NCBI GenBank assembly: GCA_028293825.1
Contig: JAQGNY010000005.1
Span: 1 to 64,000 of the forward strand
Length of the DNA: 64,000 nucleotides
DNA from: Verrucomicrobiaceae bacterium
GTDB lineage: Bacteria; Pseudomonadota; Gammaproteobacteria; Pseudomonadales; CAMLJR01
Reading direction: 5' to 3'
The position numbers and the translations under genes were made by a program. Shown one piece after another: positions 14,007-22,241 of this stretch. The notes under the pieces were generated by a model. It did no database searches. It saw only the letters and a program-made list of their open reading frames with translations, and was not told where the DNA came from. Position 1 is the first letter of the stretch; every line of letters starts with the position of its first letter.

Positions 14007-14985
14007 AATGTTGCGCGCCGACGTGCGCAAATCGGCCGCCAGCCCGCGCCGCATCAACCGTCGCGATCGTCTCGCCGCGTATTCATTGCACCATCGTCAG
14101 GTCGCGCGCGATAGTTTGTTGCGGCTGCTGCGCAATCCGTTCGGCAGTCTCGCCACCTGGCTGGTGATCGGTATCGCGCTGGCGCTGCCGGGCGCGTTGT
14201 ATCTGGCGCTCGGCAATCTGGCGCAACTCAGTGGGCGCTGGGATGGCGCGCCGCAAATCTCCCTATTTTTACAGTCTTCATTGGATGAAGCGGGTGGGCA
14301 GGCTCTGCAGCAAAAAATTTCCCGGCGCGGCGATGTCGCTCACGCTGAATATATTTCGCGCGAGCAGGCGCTGGCGGAATTTCGCAGTCAATCCGGCTTT
14401 GGGCAGGTGATCGATCAACTCGAAACCAATCCGCTGCCAGCGCTGATTTCGGTGCGCCCGTTAGTCGGCCAAAGCGGCGCCGATGCGGTGCAGAAGTTAT
14501 TCGGCGATTTGAAGGCGATGCCGGAAGTGGAGCGCGCACTACTCGATATGGAGTGGGTACAGCGCCTATATGCATTGCTCGATATTGGCCGTCGCATTGC
14601 GTTCGGTCTGGCAACGATGCTCGGTGTCGGCGTGGTGCTGGTGATCGGCAATACGATTCGGCTCGCCATCGAAAGCCGTCGCAACGAGATTCTGGTGGTT
14701 AAGTTAGTTGGCGGTACCAATGCCTTCGTGCGCCGGCCGTTTCTTTACACCGGCATCTGGTTTGGTCTTGGCGGCGGCATCGTCGCCTGCCTTATTTTGT
14801 CGATTGCGCTGCTTTGGCTCGGCGATCCGGTGGCACATCTGGCCGCGCTTTATCACAGCGAATACGCGCTGACCGGGCTCGGCGTGGAAAGAGCGATCAC
14901 TCTTTTGGTCGGCGGTGCGCTACTCGGCTGGCTTGGTGCCTGGCTGGCGGTCGGTCGGCACTTGGGAGCAATCGAGCCGCGTTGA
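13999..14985 (+). CDS. ftsX: Cell-division membrane protein FtsX
   Basis: Inner-membrane partner of FtsE. The 328-residue protein has a basic cytoplasmic N-terminus, a first membrane segment (LATWLVIGIALALPGALYLA), a large periplasmic domain that binds amidase activators, and three C-terminal membrane segments. The RLAIESRRNEILVVKLVGGT cytoplasmic loop is typical. ATG at 13999 is selected because it lies in the ftsE end and gives the usual length; the open frame upstream is shadow sequence of ftsE. Confidence 0.95.
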   Translation: MSEMLRADVRKSAASPRRINRRDRLAAYSLHHRQVARDSLLRLLRNPFGSLATWLVIGIALALPGALYLALGNLAQLSGRWDGAPQISLFLQSSLDEAGGQALQQKISRRGDVAHAEYISREQALAEFRSQSGFGQVIDQLETNPLPALISVRPLVGQSGADAVQKLFGDLKAMPEVERALLDMEWVQRLYALLDIGRRIAFGLATMLGVGVVLVIGNTIRLAIESRRNEILVVKLVGGTNAFVRRPFLYTGIWFGLGGGIVACLILSIALLWLGDPVAHLAALYHSEYALTGLGVERAITLLVGGALLGWLGAWLAVGRHLGAIEPR

Positions 14986-15064
14986 GTGTCATAGCTCTGC
15001 GCGCTGAGCTTCTTTCCATCGCTAGCACTTAGAGCCAAAACAACGCTGCTGAACTTTTAGGTCA

Positions 15065-15094
15065 TTAGCACTCTAATTGCTCGAGTGCTAAAAT
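15065..15094 (+). promoter_or_regulatory. CIRCE operator over the rpoH promoter
   Basis: TTAGCACTC (15065-15073), nine spacer bases, then GAGTGCTAA (15083-15091): a perfect match to CIRCE, the operator of the heat-shock repressor HrcA. A possible promoter coincides with it: TTAGCA (15065-15070) as -35 and TAAAAT (15089-15094) as -10, 18 bp apart, so bound HrcA would cover the polymerase site. The element ends 67 bp before the rpoH start. The operator is seen directly; control of rpoH by HrcA is inference. Confidence 0.88.
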
Positions 15095-15158
15095 GCTGCA
15101 ACCTTGATGCGAATCCGGTCTTGTCGGCACGTAGCAAGAATGTCCCAGGAGGATAGCA

Positions 15159-16004
15159 ATGACTCACAATATGATGCCCATACCGATGGTGCCCGGCGGT
15201 AACCTCGCGGCTTACACGCAGGCGGTAAGTGCAATCCCCGTGCTCACTATCGAGCGCGAGCGCGAGCTTGCCGAAGATCTTTACTACAACGGAAACGTCA
15301 GCGCGGCGCGCGATTTGGTCATGGCGCACCTGCGTTTCGTTGTCCACATTGCCAAGTCCTATATGGGCTATGGTTTGCCGCTGGCCGATCTGGTTCAGGA
15401 AGGCAATGTCGGTTTGATGAAAGCGGTAAAACGCTACAACCCGGAAAAAGGCGTGCGCCTAGTCTCGTTCGCGGTGCATTGGATCAAAGCCGAAATGCAC
15501 GAGTTCATCTTGCGCAATTGGCGCATCGTGAAAATCGCCACTACCAAATCGCAGCGCAAATTATTCTTCAACTTGCGCAGCGCGAAAAAACGCCTGGCGT
15601 GGTTGACCAATGACGAAGCGCATGCGGTCGCGCTCGATCTTGGCGTGGCAGTGAACGAAGTTCGGCAGATGGAAGGCCGTCTGGCGGCGAGCGATATGAA
15701 TTTCGATGTTGGCGTCGATGATGACGACGATGCGGTTGCGCCAATTCACTATCTGGAAGATCGTCGCGCCGATCCGGCGTTGCAACTCGAAGAAAGCGAT
15801 TGGGAAGAAAACAGCAATCAACACCTTGAGTTGGCGTTGGAGAAACTCGACGGTCGCAGTCGCGATATTTTAGCCAGCCGCTGGTTGGGTGAAAGTAAAG
15901 CTACGTTGCACGATCTGGCTGATCGCTATGGTGTGTCGGCTGAGCGTATTCGTCAGCTGGAAAAAAATGCGATGAATAAAGTGAAGGCAATTTTAGAGGC
16001 GTAA
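15159..16004 (+). CDS. rpoH: Heat-shock sigma factor RpoH (sigma-32)
   Basis: Directs RNA polymerase to heat-shock promoters. The 281-residue protein has region 2 ([17 protein letters not shown], then [18 protein letters not shown]), the RpoH-specific box QRKLFFNLR, and region 4 helix-turn-helix near the C-terminus ([20 protein letters not shown]). AGGAGG at 15147-15152 is an ideal ribosome site. It follows ftsX, as in most gammaproteobacteria, but with its own promoter and a CIRCE operator. Confidence 0.97.
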   Translation: MTHNMMPIPMVPGGNLAAYTQAVSAIPVLTIERERELAEDLYYNGNVSAARDLVMAHLRFVVHIAKSYMGYGLPLADLVQEGNVGLMKAVKRYNPEKGVRLVSFAVHWIKAEMHEFILRNWRIVKIATTKSQRKLFFNLRSAKKRLAWLTNDEAHAVALDLGVAVNEVRQMEGRLAASDMNFDVGVDDDDDAVAPIHYLEDRRADPALQLEESDWEENSNQHLELALEKLDGRSRDILASRWLGESKATLHDLADRYGVSAERIRQLEKNAMNKVKAILEA

Positions 16005-16035
16005 ATTATCGCTTCTGAATTCGTGTTAAATAGAA

Positions 16036-16062
16036 GCCGCCTGCGGGCGGTTTTTGTTTTTA
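16036..16062 (+). terminator. Rho-independent terminator of rpoH
   Basis: CCGCC (16037-16041) and GGCGG (16046-16050) form a stem around TGCG and are followed by TTTTTGTTTTT. It begins about 30 bp after the rpoH stop. Confidence 0.85.
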
Positions 16063-16127
16063 TAAAAATAGCTCGTGTCAGCTCATCGCAAAAAATCCGC
16101 GCAAATTTTTAAAATGGATAATCGGCA

Positions 16128-16508
16128 ATGGCAAAAATTTATTTATTGATCGGTGCATTGAATGGCTTTATAGCCGTCGCGCTCGGTGCTTTCGGTGCGC
16201 ATGGTTTGAAGCAGCGCTTGAGCGCCGATTTACTCGCGGTTTATCAAACCGGTGTGCAGTATCATTTTTATCACACCTTTGCGCTGTTGATCGCCGCCGC
16301 GTTGATGCTGTACTGGCCGCAAAATAATTTGCTGCGTTGGAGCGCTTTATTATTTTGCGTCGGTATCGTGATATTTAGCGGCAGTTTGTATGTATTGAGC
16401 CTCACCGGCATCCGTTGGCTGGGCGCAGTGACACCGCTCGGCGGCGTTGCTTTTCTCGCCGGTTGGATTGCATTGGCGGTTGCCGTTTGGAAAGCAGAAA
16501 TACTGTGA
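16128..16508 (+). CDS. DUF423 (YgdD family) membrane protein
   Basis: A 126-residue inner-membrane protein with four predicted helices. The family-specific [20 protein letters not shown] and [13 protein letters not shown] segments are both present. The function is not established. Its TGA overlaps the trmB GTG start by 4 bp (GTGA), so the two are coupled. Confidence 0.9.
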   Translation: MAKIYLLIGALNGFIAVALGAFGAHGLKQRLSADLLAVYQTGVQYHFYHTFALLIAAALMLYWPQNNLLRWSALLFCVGIVIFSGSLYVLSLTGIRWLGAVTPLGGVAFLAGWIALAVAVWKAEIL

Positions 16509-17212
16509 GCGATTTAGAAAATACAGAAGAACAAACCTTATCGCGTCGCATTAAGAGCTTTGTGTTGCGTGCTGGGCGCATGACGCCGGCACAACAACGC
16601 GGGCTCGATCAGCATTGGCCGCAAAAAGGGTTGCTGCGCGAAAGCGGCGTACTCGATTTTGAAAAAACATTTGGCCGCCGCGCGCCGAATATTCTCGAAA
16701 TCGGTTTTGGCATGGGGCAGTCGCTGTGGCAGATGGCACAGCAGGCGCCCGATAAAAATTTCATCGGCATTGAAGTGCATCGCCCCGGCGTCGGCAAACT
16801 GTTGCACAGCATGGAAGAAGCTGGCGTCGAAAATATCCGGATTTATTGCGATGACGCGGTTGAGGTTTTGCAGCAATGTATTCCCGATGCCAGTCTCGCC
16901 GCCGTACAGATATTTTTCCCCGATCCATGGCATAAGAAAAAGCATCAAAAGCGGCGTCTGATTCAGGCTGAGTTCGTCGCGTTGTTGCGCGCTAAATTGC
17001 AGCCACACGGCGTTTTGCATATCGCCACGGATTGGCAGGATTATGCCGAGCAAATCTTAAGTGTCATGAGCGCCGCGCCCGGCTTTATCAATCAAGCCGG
17101 AGCGGGTTACGCGCCGCGCCCGGATTATCGGCCCACCACAAAATTCGAGCAGCGCGGTGAACGCTTAGGTCATGGTGTGTGGGATGTATTGTTCGAGAAG
17201 ATCGATATCTGA
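16505..17212 (+). CDS. trmB: tRNA (guanine46-N7)-methyltransferase TrmB
   Basis: Methylates G46 in the variable loop of tRNAs with SAM. The 235-residue protein contains the SAM-binding [10 protein letters not shown], the family signature [15 protein letters not shown] and the C-terminal [12 protein letters not shown] segment. The GTG start at 16505 overlaps the preceding stop; extension upstream would only read the DUF423 gene out of frame. Confidence 0.96.
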   Translation: MSDLENTEEQTLSRRIKSFVLRAGRMTPAQQRGLDQHWPQKGLLRESGVLDFEKTFGRRAPNILEIGFGMGQSLWQMAQQAPDKNFIGIEVHRPGVGKLLHSMEEAGVENIRIYCDDAVEVLQQCIPDASLAAVQIFFPDPWHKKKHQKRRLIQAEFVALLRAKLQPHGVLHIATDWQDYAEQILSVMSAAPGFINQAGAGYAPRPDYRPTTKFEQRGERLGHGVWDVLFEKIDI

Positions 17213-17579
17213 AATCTTTCTCTTCAGCTCAACCGCGCTCTATTAGGGCGCGGGTTCACGGATCCCTGTCGAAAGATAGGGCTTTTCCTATCCGGGCTAC
17301 CAATTCATCGCTCATGACCATTTCCTCGTCAGGTTTGCGACGTCCTGTTCGAAAAAGTCCACCGCCGCGTCCTTTTTGCTAGGAACCATACGATTTCTCG
17401 GGCGAAAGCTCAGAACGCCGGGGCGTCCAATGTCTCCGCTATGCCCGCACCCGCACCGGCAAAATACTTGGCGAGCATTTGAAGGTGCGAACCGCGCTTG
17501 CATTTTTCGGTCGGAAGATAGGACTTTCCCTGCTCATAATTGGCGCAGGATGTTCGGCGACAATAACCAAGGAACCCCT
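17213..17579 (+). other. Gene-free stretch upstream of the P450
   Basis: About 370 bp with no convincing gene on either strand. It holds a GC-rich hairpin-like sequence (about 17231-17257) soon after trmB, without a T run, and two copies of a 22-bp repeat described separately. The P450 promoter must lie here unless it is read from trmB. Confidence 0.5.
17270..17290 (+). repeat. Direct repeat copy 1 upstream of the P450
   Basis: GAAAGATAGGGCTTTTCCT here and GGAAGATAGGACTTTCCCT at 17513-17531 differ at four of 19 positions. Copy 1 also contains an inverted repeat, GATAGG then CCTATC. Copy 2 ends about 48 bp before the P450 start. An operator or a remnant of a duplicated fragment are both possible. 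Confidence 0.4.
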
Positions 17580-18794
17580 ATGAGTCAGCCTATTCCATCG
17601 TTACCGTCCCATGTTCCGCCGGAGCTGGCGTACCCGTTTCCGTTGACGCCGCGCAAGGCGGGTCTGGTAAACCCGTTTACCGACCTGATTCCGAAAATTC
17701 ACCAAGGACCGGCGATTTTCTACGGCACGGACATTTTCCCAGGACCTGGCGGCGGTGGTTGGGTGATTCGTCGCAGCGAAGATTTAAAGGCGGTTTACAG
17801 CAATACCACCGAATTCATCAAGAAAGGCAACGGCCAATTTGCCGCGATGATCGGCGAAAGCTGGGATGTGATCCCAACCGAGCTCGACCCGCCGCGCCAC
17901 ACTGCGTTCCGTATGTCGCTGAACCCTGCGTTCACGCCGCGCAAAATGGCGGAGCTCGACGGCAAGGTGCGCGATCGCGCCCGTTCGCTGGTAGCGAAAT
18001 TCAAAGATCAGGGTCATTGCGACTTCGTGAAGGATTATGGGGTGCCATTCCCGATTTCGATCTTCCTCGACCTGATCGGTCTGCCGCAGGAGCGCATGGA
18101 CCAATTCCTCGATTGGGAATTCTCGTTACTGCACACCAACGACATGGAAGCTCGCGGCGCCGCTGTGCGCGCGGTCAAGGCGATGCTGCTTGAGGAAATC
18201 GAGAAGCGTCAGAAGAATCCGACCGATGACATGATCAGTAACACGTTGAAGCTGATTGTCGATGGCCGCAAATGGACCACGGAAGAGGTGTTTGGACACT
18301 GCTTCAACCTGTTCCTGGGCGGACTCGATACAGTGACCGCGAATCTCGGCCTGCACTTTTTCCATCTGGCGACCAATCCGCAGATGCAAAGAGAGTTGCG
18401 CGAAGATCCGACCAAGATTGACGCAGCGCAGGAAGAATTATTGCGTGCCTACTCGGCCGTTTCGACGATGCGCATTTGCCACCAGGAAATCACTATCCAC
18501 GGCATCACCATCAAGCCTGGCGATCGCGTGCTAATGTCCACGCCGCTGGGATCGAATGATCCCGAGGTATTCGAAAACCCAACTGTGGTGGATATCAACC
18601 GCCGACCGGTTCACCTAACGTTCGGCTTCGGTCCGCATCGTTGTTTGGGTGCCGCCTTGGCGCGTCGCGAACTGGAAGTTTCCTATCGCGAAATTCTCGG
18701 CTCGCTGCCTGAGTTCCGGCTCGCGCCGGGTTTCCAAGTACCGTTCTTCCTCAGCAATATTATTCACATCGACGAATTGCAATTGGTGTGGTGA
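17580..18794 (+). CDS. Cytochrome P450, CYP101-like
   Basis: Soluble haem-thiolate monooxygenase, 404 residues. Visible features: DVIPTELDPPRHTAFR as in P450cam relatives, the I-helix oxygen-binding GGLDT, the K-helix ExxR as EELLR, and the haem loop FGFGPHRCLGAALARRE with the cysteine ligand. It would need a ferredoxin and reductase; none is adjacent. The substrate is unknown, with terpenoid or hydrocarbon hydroxylation suggested by relatives. ATG at 17580 has AAGGA upstream. A strong terminator follows. Confidence 0.92.
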   Translation: MSQPIPSLPSHVPPELAYPFPLTPRKAGLVNPFTDLIPKIHQGPAIFYGTDIFPGPGGGGWVIRRSEDLKAVYSNTTEFIKKGNGQFAAMIGESWDVIPTELDPPRHTAFRMSLNPAFTPRKMAELDGKVRDRARSLVAKFKDQGHCDFVKDYGVPFPISIFLDLIGLPQERMDQFLDWEFSLLHTNDMEARGAAVRAVKAMLLEEIEKRQKNPTDDMISNTLKLIVDGRKWTTEEVFGHCFNLFLGGLDTVTANLGLHFFHLATNPQMQRELREDPTKIDAAQEELLRAYSAVSTMRICHQEITIHGITIKPGDRVLMSTPLGSNDPEVFENPTVVDINRRPVHLTFGFGPHRCLGAALARRELEVSYREILGSLPEFRLAPGFQVPFFLSNIIHIDELQLVW

Positions 18795-18799
18795 TTTGA

Positions 18800-18836
18800 A
18801 AAGGGCGGGAGTTAAAACTCCTGCCCTTTTTTCTCT
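18800..18836 (+). terminator. Rho-independent terminator of the P450
   Basis: AAGGGCGGGAGTT pairs with AACTCCTGCCCTT (one mismatch), followed by TTTTTCTCTTCTTTC. It starts 6 bp after the stop codon. Confidence 0.88.
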
Positions 18837-18972
18837 TCTTTCTTTACTCTTGTCTTTTTATTTTTATTTTTGTTTGTTCGTCTGATTTTTTTTCTGCGCA
18901 GTTCAAACTTTGATTGATACGTTAGCGACATGAACGCGTCGAGCGATATGTATTGCCGAAAAAATGATTACG

Positions 18973-20295
18973 TTAAATCGCGTCGTCCGACGTATCTTTA
19001 TGCGGATATACCCGCACTAATAAAATTCGCGGCCCCAACATTTTTTTTACGACCACATCGAAATTATCGAACGCGATACGCTCGCCTTCTTTCGGTAATT
19101 CGCCGAGTTTCCACAGCACCAATCCCGCCACGGTTTCCGCGTGTTCGCTTTCGATGTCGAGACCGAGCGTGCGCTCCAAGGTGAAAATCGGCAGGCTGCC
19201 TTTGCCCATCAATGAGCCGTCGTCGAGTTTTATCCATTCATTGGTGGTGCGCCGAAACTCATCGCGAATTTCGCCGACCAGCGGGCCGAGCAAATTATCG
19301 AGCGTGAGAAATCCGCGCGGGCGTCCGTCTTTGTAATTGGCAATGGCAAGATGCGGTGCACCTTTTTGAAAGCGGCGAAATAATTCGGTCGCTGGCATCG
19401 ATGCATTAATTATTGGTGCCGGATGCGCAATTTCTTCTAAATCTTTCAGCTGCGCATTTTTGTGCAACGCGATCAATAAATCCTTTACGTGAACGATACC
19501 AATGACGCGACCTTCTTCGTTCAGCAATGGATAGCGACTAAAGCGATGCTGCGCGATTCGTTCGAGATTTTCGGCCAGCGGAATATTTTGCAGCAGCGAA
19601 GTGGCTTCCGCGAACGGGCGCAATAAATCCGCCACTTCGAGATCGCGAAAATCAAGCGCCTGCGCCAGCATGCGCCACTCATTACCGGTTACCTGATCGT
19701 CGGCGCGACCGCTGCGCAGAATTAATTTTAATTCGTCGACTGAGTAATGCGTTTCGTGCGGGCCGTCGGAACCGAGGCCTATCAACCGCAGCAGTGCGTT
19801 GGCGCTGTGATTCAACAACCAGATCGCCGGATACATCAACCAGTAAAAGCCGTACAGCGGTGTTGCGGTCCACAGCGCGGCACTTTCCGGTTTGCGAATC
19901 GCCCACGATTTCGGCGCGAGTTCGCCGGCGACGATATGTAAAAAAGAAATTGTTACGAAGGCGATAAAAAATGAGACGCCGTGAATAAACTCCATATCGA
20001 CCACGCCGATCGCTGCGAACATCGGCTCCAGCAAACGCGCGAAGGCGGGTTCACCGATCCAGCCGAGGCCGAGCGAGGCGAGCGTTATACCGAGCTGACA
20101 CGCAGATAAATAGGCATCCAAATTGCCGTGCACGCGGCGCAATATCAATCCGCGCCAACCTAACGTTTTTGCCATGGCGCGCACGCGCGTTTGGCGCAGT
20201 TTCACCAAGCCGAATTCGGCGGCAACGAAAAATCCATTCAGTAGCACGAGCAGCAGCGCTGCAATAATTAACGCCAGATTTTCACCGATGGCCAT
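18973..20295 (-). CDS. CNNM/CBS/CorC-domain membrane protein
   Basis: A 440-residue protein of the 'hemolysin-like' CNNM family, linked to magnesium/divalent cation transport. Domains in order: an N-terminal membrane domain (about 1-190; LNGFFVAAEFGLVKLR and ACQLGITLASLGLGWIGEP are diagnostic), two CBS domains (about 205-330), and a C-terminal CorC_HlyC domain (about 350-430; AETVAGLVLWKLGELPKEGE). Name and substrate cannot be settled from sequence. It precedes the yqhA-like gene in reading direction reversed, 45 bp away. Confidence 0.92.
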   Translation of the reverse strand: MAIGENLALIIAALLLVLLNGFFVAAEFGLVKLRQTRVRAMAKTLGWRGLILRRVHGNLDAYLSACQLGITLASLGLGWIGEPAFARLLEPMFAAIGVVDMEFIHGVSFFIAFVTISFLHIVAGELAPKSWAIRKPESAALWTATPLYGFYWLMYPAIWLLNHSANALLRLIGLGSDGPHETHYSVDELKLILRSGRADDQVTGNEWRMLAQALDFRDLEVADLLRPFAEATSLLQNIPLAENLERIAQHRFSRYPLLNEEGRVIGIVHVKDLLIALHKNAQLKDLEEIAHPAPIINASMPATELFRRFQKGAPHLAIANYKDGRPRGFLTLDNLLGPLVGEIRDEFRRTTNEWIKLDDGSLMGKGSLPIFTLERTLGLDIESEHAETVAGLVLWKLGELPKEGERIAFDNFDVVVKKMLGPRILLVRVYPHKDTSDDAI

Positions 20296-20340
20296 TGCAG
20301 TGCTCTTTTATGGGGGAATAAATTTTTATCAGTGGGGAAA

Positions 20341-20835
20341 TCATTCGTGGTGGCGCGTTAATTTATCGAGCATGCCCATCGCAAACGCGGACACGACGAA
20401 TGTTAAATGGATACTAACGTACCACATCAATTTATCGTTCTCGATTTGTTCGACGCGCATAAATAATTTAAGCAAATGAATCGATGAAATAGCGACAATC
20501 GATGAGGCCACTTTATTTTTTAAGCTGGCCGCATCCATTTTGCCGAGCCAACTGAGTTTTTCAGCGTCTTCACCGATATCGAGTTGCGACACGAAATTTT
20601 CGTAGCTCGACAGCATCACCATCACGATCAAACCGCCGACTAATGCCAGATCGATCAGCGACAAAATAACCAATACCAGATCGTGCTCCGCGACGGAGAA
20701 CAGTTGCGGCACGACATGCCACACTTCCTGGAAAAATTTCACGCCCAGCGCGACCAGCGTCAAGCTCAGCCCGAGATAAATCGGTGCGAGCAACCAGCGC
20801 GACGCATACATAAAACGCTCGATGACTTTTTCCAT
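20341..20835 (-). CDS. YqhA family (UPF0114) membrane protein
   Basis: Inner-membrane protein of unknown function, about 164 residues with four hydrophobic segments. [17 protein letters not shown] and [20 protein letters not shown] are close to the YqhA consensus. ATG at 20835 matches family N-termini; GTG at 20841 is an alternative with AGGA at better spacing. Confidence 0.9.
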   Translation of the reverse strand: MEKVIERFMYASRWLLAPIYLGLSLTLVALGVKFFQEVWHVVPQLFSVAEHDLVLVILSLIDLALVGGLIVMVMLSSYENFVSQLDIGEDAEKLSWLGKMDAASLKNKVASSIVAISSIHLLKLFMRVEQIENDKLMWYVSIHLTFVVSAFAMGMLDKLTRHHE

Positions 20836-20919
20836 AACCACTTTTGTCCTGATGAAGTAACGCGGCTATTGTACGGGCAGCAGTGCTTCCCTCAAGTAAC
20901 TTTTTTTTGGGCCGAAATT

Positions 20920-21336
20920 ATGTCGGATATACGTTATGCCATTGATGCGGTGATCGACGCCGCGCAGTTTCGCGATGTATTAGTGCGCTCCACGCTCGGC
21001 GAACGGCGCCCGATTGATGACGCACAATGTTTGCAGGGAATGCTGCAGCATGCCGACATCGTGGCCACGGCGTGGGATGGCAATAAATTAATTGGCGTAT
21101 CGCGGTCGCTCACTGATTGGAATTACGCGTGTTATCTGTCTGATCTTGCCGTCGACGTGGCCCATCAACGGCGCGGCATCGGCAAGCGCTTAATCGATTT
21201 AACGCAGCAACAATTAGGACCGCTGTGCAAAATTATTTTATTGGCGGCACCGGCGGCAAAAGAGTATTACGAAAAAATCGGTTTCGACCACAACCCGCGC
21301 GTATGGATGCTAGACCGCACGCAGCGCACGCGTTAA
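20920..21336 (+). CDS. GNAT family N-acetyltransferase
   Basis: A 138-residue acyl-CoA-dependent acetyltransferase. The acetyl-CoA binding motif A is LAVDVAHQRRGIGKRLI (Q-R-R-G-I-G), followed by LAAPAAKEYYEKIGF as motif B. The substrate cannot be inferred. The ATG at 20920 is used; the longer open frame upstream is shadow of the yqhA-like gene on the other strand. Confidence 0.88.
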   Translation: MSDIRYAIDAVIDAAQFRDVLVRSTLGERRPIDDAQCLQGMLQHADIVATAWDGNKLIGVSRSLTDWNYACYLSDLAVDVAHQRRGIGKRLIDLTQQQLGPLCKIILLAAPAAKEYYEKIGFDHNPRVWMLDRTQRTR

Positions 21337-21348
21337 ATGCAGCAGAAA

Positions 21349-22158
21349 TTAATGCGGATATTGTTCGTGCGTGCCGGGTAATAGTGCGGCGACCCGCGCA
21401 ATAAATGGATCGCTCTCGCGGTCGCCCAAATCGGCAAAATCAATCATATCGTAATGCAGTAAATCGTGGCGCGGCCACGTGCCCGCCGCGAGCGATTGCG
21501 TCGCCATCAATACTGTCGTTTCGCGACGAACGCCATTGCTGACGATTATTTGCGCGGGCAGGTTAATATCGGTGCGCCAGATAATGTCGTAATTCGATGT
21601 GTCGATTCGCCCCTGCAAATGCCGAAATTGATAACCGTCGCGCCAGCCTTCCTTCTCTTTGATGGAGGTTTTTTTTATGGCGAATTGTTTTGTGGATGGC
21701 TGTTTTGTGAAGGGTTGTTGTGACGATTGCGGCTGCGCTGCCTCTTGCTCCGATTCCTGTTGCATCAGCGCCAGTAAGATTTTCGGATCGATCAACAGCG
21801 CCGGTTGCGGCCAGTTCGGTTTAATTTCAAGCACCGCAAAATCGTCCATGCGGTATTCGACGGCGCGTTGCTCGTGGTGAAACAGCTTACGGAAAAATAG
21901 CGTTGTACCGTCGTGTTGCCACAGTTCGCCGGTTTGCGTGGCGAGGTCTTCAATTTCGACGCTGTCGTTGTCGCGAAACAGCCGCCACTCGATTTTCGCT
22001 TGCGCATTGGAGCCACCCGCCGAGATAAATTCGCGTTGCGTGCTGTACTGCGCGGCAATGGGTGGCAGCGGCGCGGACAAGTCGATTGGCGGCACCGCCG
22101 GCGCGGCGAGAACATCCACTGCAACGAACAGCGCGAGTGTGGGTAGCAATGGACGCAT
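21349..22158 (-). CDS. Exported protein of unknown function
   Basis: A 269-residue protein with a signal peptide (MRPLLPTLALFVAVDVLAA), a central low-complexity Gln/Lys/Thr/Ser-rich linker (about residues 136-168), and a C-terminal part with RTDINLPAQIIVSNG. I do not recognise a family. The wording of strand-rich segments on either side of the linker suggests two small periplasmic domains. It sits between a GNAT gene (convergent) and alkaline phosphatase (same direction, 83 bp away). Confidence 0.65.
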   Translation of the reverse strand: MRPLLPTLALFVAVDVLAAPAVPPIDLSAPLPPIAAQYSTQREFISAGGSNAQAKIEWRLFRDNDSVEIEDLATQTGELWQHDGTTLFFRKLFHHEQRAVEYRMDDFAVLEIKPNWPQPALLIDPKILLALMQQESEQEAAQPQSSQQPFTKQPSTKQFAIKKTSIKEKEGWRDGYQFRHLQGRIDTSNYDIIWRTDINLPAQIIVSNGVRRETTVLMATQSLAAGTWPRHDLLHYDMIDFADLGDRESDPFIARVAALLPGTHEQYPH

Positions 22159-22241
22159 CGGGATTCCTGATTTATCGCAGCGGGTCGAAATAGCAAAATC
22201 CCCGGCGCTGTACCGCCAAGGATCGGCCGCTTAGTCGTTTC

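Noticed and set aside
17231-17257. tRNA-like or terminator-like GC hairpin after trmB
   Set aside because: No acceptor, anticodon or T-loop pattern, and no T run; the stem has a bulge.
17312-17503. 63-residue minus-strand frame with a Cys-rich start
   Set aside because: No ribosome site or recognisable family; composition fits chance reading of a GC-rich leader.
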